64,000 nt of DNA from Ciona savignyi. Lineage: Eukaryota > Chordata > Ascidiacea > Phlebobranchia > Cionidae. Of this stretch, positions 12,601-24,600 are shown piece by piece (position 1 is the stretch's first letter; every line of letters begins with the position of its first letter). The stretch is from positions 524,988 to 588,987 of the forward strand of contig CH003106.1 in NCBI GenBank assembly GCA_000149265.1. Reading direction: 5' to 3'. The notes beneath the pieces were generated by a model. It saw nothing but the letters and a program-made list of their open reading frames with translations, was not told the origin of the DNA and ran no database searches. The translations under genes and the position numbers were made by a program.

Positions 12601-15600
12601 GTTATATAGAAGAAATGCACACAAAGAATGTTACATACCAAAGTAAATAATTATAAGACAAATGTGGGCATGGTTTCAGTTGATTACAGGGCACAAAATA
12701 ACTCTCTGGAAACCTGCACATATTACTACAAGGATAGAAATTAACGCATTTCCACAACAGATATTATACCGTTGTATGCATTGGCGTAAAGTTAGGGGCC
12801 CAACTTCACCCTTTGCCTCTTCAAATTGCAACCCTGTCACCCCTGATAAAATTTATTTTAATAGTACAGGTACTTGGACATCCTAAACATACCAACATGC
12901 ATTTTCTACCAAATATTAACTTTTGCTCCCCCGGCAAAACAACAAGTTTATGATGATGCCTCTATGATTAAACCTACTGTAATAGAAATATTATTTTTAT
13001 GATGCCTTTGTGGTGTATTTTATTTGTGGTTGGTTTAAAACTAAATTCTACACGCAGTATGTGGATATGATTCCTGTAACACTTGATTTCGCTAGGAATC
13101 CTTATGAGCATGGAGTGTTGGTTCTGCCATCTTCATCTTTAGATGGGGTTTCACTCAAGCCATTCTCTGTTGTTACAGACAGCCTGGTAACTTTTTTCTT
13201 CGATGCGTCCTTGTCTGTAGCCCAGCACCCTTTTTGTGTATATCCTGTAGGGTGTATGATCCATTTTTACTTTCTTTGTTAAATTTTGTACCCAAAATCA
13301 TTAATGTTCACCCTATATTTTACAAGAATTACACTCAGTAACAACGAAAATATGAAATCATTTAACTAAGAATGCAAAGCGTGATTACACTTCACCAGAG
13401 AAAAAATGCAGCATCTGATGCTATATATCTGCCCGGAAGCTTGTATGTTGGAGAAAAAAAACACAGTTCAGAACAATTACCTATATAACAAGATGGTAAC
13501 AAATGATTATTGTTGCACAGAATGTTGAAAATGAGGGAGGTTTCGCACCAACCATTGTCACAGGAGCCGAACACAAGTATGTTCTTTTGTTTGCTTTATA
13601 GTTGATTGCACTATTTGGTGTTTACTACCATAATGGTTCTTTCATATATATATCTGTGTCTGTATTTAATACTTATTTAATGCATTTTTAAATTAAGTTT
13701 AATACAACGCACTGTTAAGTAATTTGGTAACATTTTAGCCAAATTGGTTATTTTTTTACCCTCAAAATGTTCTTTATTTTTATTTATCCTAACAATTTTC
13801 ATGTTTTTGTCTGCAAAATTTTGATTATTTTTTCTAAAAATATTCCTCATTTTTTTAGAATCCCAATGAAAGGCTGCGTTTTGCAAACCGATTGTGTGTA
13901 CAGTGCTGAGAACGACCAGCAGTTCTTCGCAGCTCGCTCCCAATATAACGTGATGGTTGGAACGATCGAAACCAACTGCGTCTCCTGCAAGGTGAAGAAT
14001 CAACAGCTAAGAAGGTTTTCCTAGGATTGTTAGTCAGTTTTTTCTTAACCTTTAGTACATGAATATAATTTTGCAATAATGATGCAGGCACTATTAAACA
14101 TTTTCAAATAATGGGTGGAAGATTATCATGAAAATAAAATAAAGATAAGTTAGAACTTTGTATTGAAGTTGCCTTTTACTATGTTTTTTGAAGCTTAGTT
14201 CATAAAAATGTAAGACGGTATTGATCTTAAATTATTTTGCTTATTTTCTAAAAATACTCAAGCCAGAATAATAGTTTTCATATTCTAGACTCGCCTGGGA
14301 ATAATTCTTATGTCAATCCTTTCTTAAAATATTGTTTTGTTTCTTGTGTTTGAGTTTCATTTCAAGAAGTCAAAACAATACACATTAAACACTATTTGGG
14401 TCACAAATGATGTGGTGTGTTATGGTGAAACTGACAATGTCCTAGGTGGGACTGTCAAAATTTAAATATAATTTCGCTCATGTAAGGTAATGATCCATCA
14501 TATTTTTAACTTTCAGAATCAAGTTTTCAAGCCCCGACAAAATTCAGCAACTCAGCAATCTGAGCAGCGACCGACCACTGTGTAGTTTATCAATGAACCC
14601 ACATATACATGGGGAGGCTATAGTGGCCACATACGACCAGCATATCTACTTGTGGGACGCAACCCAACACTCAAACCCATTACTGAATCAGCAGGTAACT
14701 TCTTATTATTTTTGTCTTCCACCAACATTTTGTGCAAGTTTTTGCCGATGTTTTGCCAGGAGTGCAAATCTGCAATCAGTTTGTTTAACTATACATTTTT
14801 CGTGGTTATTGTATTTGATTTCAAATTTGTTAAAATATGCATTTTTATTTGGTCAATATGTTTGATTACCAGTTTATATAATTCCGTTAAATAAAAAGTC
14901 CAATGAAGCTACATTAAGCACATTTTGGGCCACAGTGACAGTAGGACTAGTAGCTGGCTTGAAATTTGGACACTGGTTAAAATATGTATTTAGACTTTTT
15001 TGTTCTTCTGTGGTTGATACAACAAATAACAATTCCTCATGATTTGCGTCGAAACTCGGCCTAACTTTAACAAACATGCCTCTAGGAAGGGAACAGTAAT
15101 GTGGAAGAAGTGTACACGACGACAAGTGATGGAAAGGGCTGGTTGCAAGTCGATTTTGCTGCCCACCCCCGTCAGATATTCGTCGCCGACAGGAAAAAAG
15201 TTGATGTGGTTGATTTGCGTGGATCTCAAACCTCATCCAGGTGGTTTGGTCGATATTCAAAACTTCTGCTCAATTTCATTGAATTAAAATTGAACAATTT
15301 TAAAACTTACTAAAAAGGACAGTTTAGAAATTGATTTTTCATTTTTCTATCAATTAATTGTATCTGAGTACTTTGCAAAAATTTGCTTACCATTAGGTCA
15401 AAATGCATATATTTCAAGCGATTGTACTTAAGTACATCTCTACATCCCAGGTTGCTCTACACACCCAGTGATGATAGATTGCAAGATGAGATGGTGTTGT
15501 GCATTCTTAGCGGTGCCAAACTTACCAATTATTCTGCGGATACCAATGAATTCCAATGCATCGTTGCAACCCAGAACTATCTACTGCTGATGGACCAGAG

Positions 15601-18052
15601 ATATTTGAAGGAACCATTGCTTGAATGGTCTCTTAGCATGAGGTGGGTTAGGATGGGATAGGATATTCATGTTTATCCCCTCGAATGGAAAAACCAAGGC
15701 GGTTAACACACCGCCAATCGTCAGATCACCTCGCGCCTAATGTTGGTTACAGGAGCTATTGCAGTGTGTTGTATATTAGAGACATTCTTTTAATTTGGTA
15801 GAACCCATTAGTGTGCTGGGTTTAGGCAATATCCGTTAAGTGCCTTGCTCAAGGACACAACTGGCTAGCTAGAGACCGGTTATGTACCTGCAACCTTTCG
15901 GCTGAAAGGCGTCGCACTCAACCACCAGACCAACCGGTCGAATTGGGATTAGGAATGTATTGTTAGCTTATCTGGTCACCATCCTATGTGGATACCTAAT
16001 ATATTGGGATAAATGCTCACTATTTTCTTGCCTTTTCAAAATGCATCCTTGGCTTTAATAACGATGTTCTTATCAGAACTAAATTAATTTCTACAATTAT
16101 TCTAGAATCAGTAAATCAGAATTTTAAACTGCTCTGAAAAAATATTAAAAAGCCAACAAAAATTGTTGTATTAAAAAGATTAAGAAAAGTTTATTGTCAT
16201 GTGTGTTTGATAACATAATTGTAAATTTTAATTATAATTATCATCAATGCTAAGTAGAAAAAAAGTTTCATTTCTTATTTTTATTTTGAATCAAAATTAA
16301 ATAAAAACTCTTACACTATGATCACTTACTTTTAAATTGTTGAAATTAAAAAATATTTCTGAATCGTTTCCTAATTAAACTTTATTCTAAATGATACAAA
16401 CGTGGTAGGATATTGAGTGTAATCGATGTGAGACTTTTCATGCATTTTCGTCTTGTATTCCAGACACCCATGTCAACACTTAGCTGCTGCAGTACTACCC
16501 ACTGAAGGTGCTTCGTCCAATTTCACCAACCATCTACTGTTGGCTGCAAACCAGACCGCTCAAGAACTCCACTGCTACCAGTACCAATCGAAATTAGGGG
16601 TAAGCAGACAGCCATTCAGCGACAGGGATATTCTAGTACCCCGGCCCCCAGTGTCCGTATCCCTACCCCGCGCGCTGGGTACAATGAAAGACATCCGAAG
16701 AGCTTTATCCGCGCATCCCATCGCTAAGTTTAAACCGACGGGTCGTGACCAGGTTACAGCAACCTGTGCTAGGAACCAGCGCTCTTGGGTTTCTATCTCC
16801 CGATGGAAAGGTAGCAGCGGTTGTGTTCCAAGCCACCTCATGCAGTGACCTCACCTACCAGTTTCTAACTCTTTGTGATCCCCATCTGCAGTATGAGCAG
16901 CAAAACATTGTGACCAGTTATTCTACATTCGAAACTCAGGCAGATGGTGAAAGCGTGTCTGATAAAACTAGTGAAATTTATCTGAATTGGGCTAAACATG
17001 TCACAGATGGTTTTATAGATGATATTTCAGATAAAAATCATAAAAGTAAATTAACAAGTTCAAAGCTTTCTTCAAATACACACGAAGCGTATCGGTCACT
17101 GGAACCACATCCGCAATGCCTGATTTGTAAAGGCGCAACAATCTTTCCCAAAAAAGAGGAATTAGCGTCCGATCCAGAAGAAAACCTTCCTGCTTTCCAA
17201 GATGCCGAGTTACAGAGTGGTCAATCCACACCTGATGGACCAAAGCACGATCCAAAGTTTTGTCGACGATGTCAAATGAATGTGAAAGAAAGTGCAACGG
17301 TGCTGAACTTCATTTCCAGCGGACGGGTCAAAACAACCCATGAAGAGGATGTTTTTAATTTCGAGACTACGGAAAGTGAGAATTCAGTTGAAGATCTTAA
17401 CCTCATTAACTTGGATCGAGCGAAAGACGGCGTCGGTCGAATTTTGGTCGACACTTGGGACGGGTTGTACAGCGATTTGTGGGAAGAAATGAACAAGGAA
17501 AAGCTCCTGGAAGAGGAAGCTGCAAAGTTGGAGCAACGGAAGAATATTTTCGACTTGTCCGCTGCGGTTGATGAAATTCCTGAGGATCAGCAGAGCGACG
17601 ATGAATTAACGTCGCTGTTTAACGAAACTGTCATCTCAAAAACTGATACTTTACCATCTGGTCATGTAACGCCTGTCAAGCTACCGACTACTTCTAAACC
17701 AAATGTCATGAACAGGAAAACTCCTAGGAAAAAAATGAAATTTGACAAAAATTCTGTTGAAGATTTGGAAAAGTCATTTTCGAAGAGCAGCCTTTTCCAA
17801 CGGGACACTTCCTTTTTGTTTGATCAAAATGCAAACGCTTTGGCTGTTGAACCTATCAATAGTTCAATAATGAATACTAATTCGCCAATTATTGGTGAAA
17901 CTACCTCATCTCAAAACAAAGCATTAGTATTGCCAAACATAACAAGCACTGCTCCTAAATTTACTGCCTCGAAAAACATTCTTTCTTTAAATGCGAATAC
18001 ACCAGTAAAAAAGGGAAAATTAAAATCTCATAGATCTGTTGGTTTTCTGTAA
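9698..18052 (+). CDS. TAF1C: TAF1C, TBP-associated factor of RNA polymerase I (SL1 subunit C)
   Basis: Exons: 9698-9832, 10155-10234, 10661-10800, 11501-11637, 12230-12384, 13096-13186, 13521-13576, 13859-14014, 14517-14694, 15086-15240, 15451-15642, 16464-16599, 16691-18052. Total 2973 bases, 990 residues. TAF1C is part of SL1/TIF-IB, which brings TBP and Pol I to the rDNA promoter in the nucleolus. Matches to human TAF1C include YTGGVLSMIP, the propeller-like segments QHIYLWDA and VDFAAHPRQIFVADRK, then VATQNYLLLMDQR, RLQQPVLG, and a basic C-terminus ending RSVGFL (human ends RMGF). ATG 9698 has A at -3 and an in-frame stop just upstream. The 91-base intron 16600-16690 is my least certain junction, because both other frames are open there. 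The C-terminal half (from about residue 560) is acidic and low in complexity. C-x2-C pairs occur at residues 13/16, 680/683 and 728/731. Confidence 0.87.
10331..10605 (+). mobile_element. SINE-like tRNA-derived repeat in TAF1C intron 2
   Basis: Has the head 'gattagcttggtgggttctaaagtgca', the B-box-like 'ggttgcagattcaaac', 'gctagtcggttgtgttctta', and the 3' part 'ttgacgataacccatatattaac...cacagggataaaca'. Diverged from the copy at 25672. Confidence 0.65.
15649..15942 (-). mobile_element. SINE-like tRNA-derived repeat (reverse) in TAF1C intron 11
   Basis: Runs in reverse from 'gggataggatattcatgtttatcccc' (tail) through 'acacaccgccaatcgtcagatcacctcgcg' to 'ttcggctgaaaggcgtcgcactcaaccaccagaccaaccggtcg' (tRNA-like head). 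Nearly full length. Confidence 0.75.
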
Positions 18053-18644
18053 CTTTTCAAGTTGAATTTTTTTTTATTTTCAACATCACTTTGGACACCT
18101 TAAACTGCCTTTTTTATCTCTTTATGCTATTTATACTATGTTGTAGAAAATTATTCATTTTTAAATATAATTCCGTTGCAAAATGACATTCGAGGTAGAT
18201 TTATATTTATTCGATGGCATCAACCAGTTAAACAGTACTAGAAATATGTAAAATATAAATATTGAAGAAAAAAGGCAAAAGCAGCATTACAGTGGTTTGA
18301 ACTATTCGAATGAGGGCACAGATATGAAAAAATAGACTTCAAAACTAATTTAATCGGAGGAAAATTGACCAAGGAAAGAAACTACACCCTTGCCTTATTT
18401 GCATGCACACCTTATGGGAAAACTTACAAAAATAATTTAAAATAAAATCATGCAAAACTGTAAAATGTTATTTTTTAAATTTATCAAAAACAGATAGATG
18501 TGTAAGTCTCAGTTGTGGTTGCCACGAAACCCAACACTATAACTGCATGCGATCTGTTTGAAACTAGACTGGTGTAAAATTGCAAGACGCCCTTAAAACA
18601 TACTCAATCATTTATAAAGCCTGGATTATCTGCAGAACATTGTG
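18053..18644. other. Convergent 3' region between TAF1C and the ankyrin gene
   Basis: The two stop codons face each other across 592 bp, so this holds both 3' UTRs. An AATAAA on the + strand at 18441-18446 could end TAF1C. I see no good TTTATT (reverse signal) close to 18644. No coding signal. Confidence 0.5.
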
Positions 18645-21600
18645 TTAAGTCCGTTTGTCAAAGACAAGTTTCCGAAGCACATTTGGCCGTGATCCGTAGT
18701 CTCTACTGTTTCTGTTGTGTATTCTTCCACCACGGGATTTTGACGTATGATCAAATTTCTCAAACGAAACAAACTTCTCCATTGCAACAGACGTTGTTCT
18801 GTTATTTGGTTCAATCTGCACCGCAAATGCTCGGCTCTCTTTCCGTTCTTTGTGCTGGTTTGGCGTTGTCCGTTTTACAGTCGGACTTTGTGTGAAGCGG
18901 TTTTGTTTTCGGAAGCGCGAAGGGGATGGACTCTCGTCTACTTGAACCAGTGAGCCAGTGGAGAGGGATAAATGACGGTCGGCGAGGTTGCTAATATAAG
19001 GTGCGCCGTGTGGTTCCAACTATAAATACGTAAAAATAAATTAATTTCTCTTTAGCTTGGATATGTGGTTGGAAGATAGCTCATTTGTAGAGAGTGGAAA
19101 AAGTGTAGGATCGAAACCAGCTGTGAACTATTCACACAACTGAGCTCTTTAGTGTCTTTTAAGGCGTTTGTCGGACAAATGCCTTAAACCAACGGTTTGG
19201 TGAGATAATCAGATACTGGATAAATGTCTTTTTTTCTGTATATGATGTGTTTTGTTTGATGTTTTTGTAACTTTAACAAAAAAAAGAACAATAAAAAATA
19301 ATTTTTCCAAATCATCATCCCACCTCTTCAGATGGGGAGCCAACAGATCGTTCTTCCTCGTCCATGGCTGTTACCGCTGTTGTGGAGGATATTAAACCTC
19401 TGCTTCTGATTTTGTTTCGAGTTTTATGTCCCACGGGTCTCCCTCTCGGTACTTTACCTTCAACTCCATCTATGTTATAAAGTGTGATTTTTAAGAGTTT
19501 TACCATTCATTGTATATTTTCTTGTATTTTTATCTATATTTATATTTTACTTGTTTTATCCAATACTTATAACCCGATTTACCCAGACATTGGGCTTAAA
19601 ACCAGCTTTGTGGATATTTCCTGAAACAAGTAGTTGGGTAATTACAAAACTGTAGGAATGGCACAAACAGGCTGGGAATAAGGTATCTAATGTAACTTCT
19701 CTTTAAAAACCCCTGCGTTCCCCACCCCTGGAGTTATACATGAGCATTACATTATTCAAATACTTATTTCCGATCGGTTAGTTTGGTGGTTTAGTGCAAT
19801 GCCTTTCAACCAAAAGGTTGCAGGTTCGAAACTGGTCGCTACTAGTAGGTTGTGTCCTTGGGCAAGGCACTTAATGGACATTGCCTGAACCCAGTGGGTA
19901 AATGGGGTCCACCAAATTCAAGAAACGTGTCTTATCATATACAATACACTGAAATAGCTCCAGTAACCCAACAGTGGGCGCGTGGTGATCTGACGATTGC
20001 CTGTGTGATAACCCTATTGGTTTTCCCATTCACGGGGATAATCATGCATATTTTATCAAATACTTAGTTGAAAGACTTTGTACCTGATTTAAGCTTTTCT
20101 GCATTCTCTGGTATTCCAAGTTGAAAACTTGTTTCAGTGAATTTCCTGAATGAAACAGTTTTGCAATAGTAAAAGCGAGTTTGACTTTACTGTGTTGGTG
20201 ATTATGACAGATATCTTCACCAGACCGGTGTCGGGTTTAATCTTTACCCTAACATCGTTCTGCAGGTTCTTTGTGCAATACACATTTTGAATGTTGTGCT
20301 AATCCAGTGGAATTAAGTGGATTAAACAAATTAAAGTTGTACTTTATATATTACACTGTAACCCATTATATCGGCAGCGACAAAAGAAATAGGTATGATG
20401 TATACCAACAACCACCATACATTATAAATTTGTTTGTGGTAAATACAAGAACTTACTGATGGAGAGGTAGTCTGATCTTCACATGGTGGTTGACTGGGGA
20501 TGAATGCGATGTGACACTCTCCAAAGAATTGCTGAGGTGATGAAATGTGATTAATTCATTTTAGATCGATATTCATATGCAAATATTGTTTTGTTAAAAT
20601 GTACAGGGGGTTATTTATTGTGTTTGATTTTCAATTTTATTTTTAGGTCGGTTTAGGAATATATTGTTAAACACAACCATATCATTGGCACAATAAAGAA
20701 AGAAAAGATGCAGTTGTTCCTGTGGTATTCTTAACTTTACATCAATAATCCTTATCACAATTATTTTCTTGAGGCTATGCTTACATTAACTGTCCCCATA
20801 TGATAAAGTAGTTAATGTTTTATCCCCAGTAAATCAGAAAAAGCAAATGGCGTTCAAACCATCTTCCTGCCAAGATAATAATCCTATCCAAAAATGCACC
20901 TTTCACTTTTAGAATCATCAATCCAAACATCACTTTGGACATTTGCAAAACCTTTATCTGGTGATCCTGTTAGTTTATTACGATGCCTTTCGTGAATATC
21001 CCCATCACTAACACACCTGTCAAACGAAACTTGTTTAGTTTTTGCCAAAGGAGCTTCCTTTTTATCTAACCAGTTTAGATTGTGTTTTATATAATGTTGC
21101 TAAGCAATAATTCCTGGTATTCTTTAGTAAAGTTTATTAGTTAGGGAGAAAATTGGCAAAATTTCAGTCGTTAATTGTCTCGTTGGTTAGCTTTATGATC
21201 GAAAGTGGTTGTAAGCTAATTGGCTGTGTCCCTGTGCAAAGCGCTGAGTGGACATTGCCTTATCCCAGTGGATCAATGGGTTGTATCAAAAATAAAGAAA
21301 GGTCTCCATGATACAAAACGCAATGCAATAGCTTTGGAAACCAAACTATTGGACATGAGCTTATTTGATGCGATTATGCCATTTCAATTTTAAATTAACT
21401 GGGATAAAACTTTAATATCCTAAAGCATGTCATAGAAAAATAAAAGCAATTTTAAAAATATACGGACATGACTTCAAAGTTTAGTTCATTTTTTTGGTTT
21501 AATAATTTTTTGCCCAAGTAAAAAATGACAAATGAATCAAATCACGACACATGAACAGGAAAAAATGGCGAAACGAACAGTCGTTAGAACACGTCATTTA

Positions 21601-24600
21601 AAAAGGATATAACTAAATAGATATTAAACCCCAATATACGCCTGGTGTAGACTTAGGTAAAAATAAAACAAACCTGTTTGCAGCCCCACTATCCTCAACC
21701 CTGACCAGCGAATACAACGGGACATGTTCAGGTGAACTACTTATTTCAAGATCACTTTTCGACGACATGTCACTGGTAACCACACTTTCAAGGGAATAAG
21801 ATTGTCTTGTGATGCCAGGTACGTCATGTCGTGTCGCTGGGTATTTATTCTGTATGTTTGAACAGGTTTAGTTGCACAAGAACTCACTCTATATTTATTG
21901 TCTGTACATTCCTGAAATTAATAAAATACGTACCTGAAATAATACATTTTCTGGTGTACAAACAGAACAATAAACTAAGTTTTTAATACAATCAGGATTT
22001 GCCAAACTTAGTGGATTTATGGGTTAAACTAAAACCGTACAAAGTCTCAAACATATACATAACACTGCAATAGGTCCAGCAACCAGAATGTAGAGACCAA
22101 CAAGGCGACTTTTATAGTTTCTTATGTTTATCGCAGATTAGGAGAACCAACAGAAAAAAAAACCATTCCTTATAGGAAACGAAATAGGATTGGATTTTAC
22201 CTTCATTAGACTCCGAACTGCTTCCCTCATTGACAAATGAACACTGGCGAGCACTGGATCTTTCAACTGATGCTTGCTTCTATTTGTGATAAATGACTTC
22301 TTCCTTTTCACACAAATGCTTATCTGCAAATGCATAAAACTATTAAGCATCATACAGTATTATTTCACCAGTAAATGAATGTTTAAACTTACGTCTAATG
22401 AGCTTTTGGAGACTAATTCTTTAGTTGCTTCTTTATACTCTAAAGTGATTGAATTTTTAAATTCCAGAATCGCTTCTCTGCTTTTCCAAACGAAATTTGC
22501 TGGTCTGCGAAAAGATTAGGTTAAGAGAGTTTTGATATGGGGAATGTATGTGTTATTTCTATCCTGGCAGACGAGGAAATCTAACTTGATCTTCAGATAT
22601 TTTTGTTCCAGTTGCTAAAGCTAGAATTGGTACAGTGTGTTGAATAGGAGCAAAAGGCTTCGTTTAAGGGTTTGTTTAACTTAGTAAACTAATGGATTTA
22701 AGCATCATTCACTATATGCCTTGCTCAAGGACATAAATCACATTACCAGTTAAGCAAACTAACAGAACAATAACAAAATACCAAACGTAATTATTCCTGG
22801 GTATTCTGCTGGTCTGCATAATGACCATGTTATAACAGTCTTTGATTTAGATAATAACAAAAGCACTAACATTTGTTTTTCGCCGAATGGTTCGTTGTTT
22901 TCACCAGGTCGAAGTCTAAAAGCTTCAGATTTTCTTCGTAAAGCGGAATTTGGCTGATACCCATTATCCGGCACGATTGTGCTTTTAAAGTAGAGCTGTA
23001 AGCTTGTGTCCTGGTAATAAATAGTTATGAGCAAGTTCAATGACATATCAATTGGCTTTAAATGATGTTTACCTTGTCAAGCTTTGATGTAGACATCAAG
23101 CTGTTTATCATCACCTCCCAAAGACGAATTTTAAACTGCTTCGTTTTACTGTTGTATTGAAAAGACATTACAAATTGGCCAGCACCTGAAATTGAATTAT
23201 AACGCACTTTACTTTACAAATTTATCTAGAATAAAGATTAATTGAGAGAGCAAGGCTTATAAGATGTACTACAAGAATGGAAAGCGGTTTCGATCCCCTG
23301 ATCGTTTTGATCATTGATTACCTACGCTCTAACTGATTTACACCAATTCAAATATTTAAATTAATTTAACCCACACCAATTCTAACCCATGCTAGTTATT
23401 ACTCACATCAGTTATAACCCACAACAGTTATAACCCACACCAGTTTTAACCCACACCAGTTTAAACCCACACCAGTTATAACCCACACCAGTTATAACCC
23501 ACACCAGTTATAACCCACACCAGTTATAACCCACACCAGTTTTAAATAACCCACACCAGTTTTAACCCACACCAGTTATAACCCACACCAGTTATAACCC
23601 ACACCAGTTTTAACCTACGCCAGTTATAACCCACATCAGTTTTAACCCACACCAGTTTTAACCCACACCAGTTATAACCCACACACCAGTTATAACACAC
23701 ACCAGTTAAAACCCACCCCAGTTATAACCCACACCAGTTTTAACCTACGCCAGTTATAACCCACATCAGTTTTAACCCACACCAGTTTTAACCCACACCA
23801 GTTATAACCCACACACCAGTTATAACACACACCAGTTAAAACCCACCCCAGTTATAACCCACACCAGTTATAACCCACACCAGTTATAACCCACACACCA
23901 GTTATAACACACACCAGTTAAAACCCACCCCAGTTATAACCCACACCAGTTATAACCCACACCAGTTTTAACCCCCACCTGGTTATAATCCACACCATTT
24001 TTAACCCACACTCGTTTCAACCCATGCCAGTTTAACCCACACCTGGTTATAACCCAGAACTGGTTATAATTAACGCCAGTTTTAACCCCAACAAGGTTCG
24101 ACCAACTTAAATTTTAACCCACTGACTTAATTCTATGGCTACCCTGTAAAATGTATATTGTATATATTTTATTGACTTTAATAAATATATCAAAGTCAAG
24201 TTCTCCCTTGCGTTTATTAAAGTCAAGTAGTATGTTAAAATAATCTTGCCAATCAAAGAAATGTTGTAACTTACAGTCATCAGCCCCTGAGCAGCTGGAC
24301 GACGCAAGTGACCTCATGCTCCCGTACGAGCTGCCGTGTGATCTTGCTGGGGATGCTGGGGCCAATAAATCCCTATCATCCCACGCATCTTTTAATGTGG
24401 AGAACAACCGATCTGATGGGGAGTGTACCCCACTGTCGGAACTCGCTGGAGAGTGCGCGTCAATAGTTCTCATATGACGTGTGCTGCTACGTTGTTGGTG
24501 TTTTGGTATTTCAGGCTTTGGTAAAGTTGTTGTCTTGTCGGAAGGAGACTTAATTTTCGGGGCCGTTTTCAGGATCGACTTTATTGGCGTTTCTTTTATG

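Noticed and set aside
18683..18953. Two overlapping + strand frames
   Set aside because: They are antisense to the last exon of the ankyrin gene, which is in phase with fourteen upstream exons.
23360..24122. CRISPR-like array
   Set aside because: Units are contiguous 16-mers without unique spacers, in a eukaryotic intron. It is a minisatellite.
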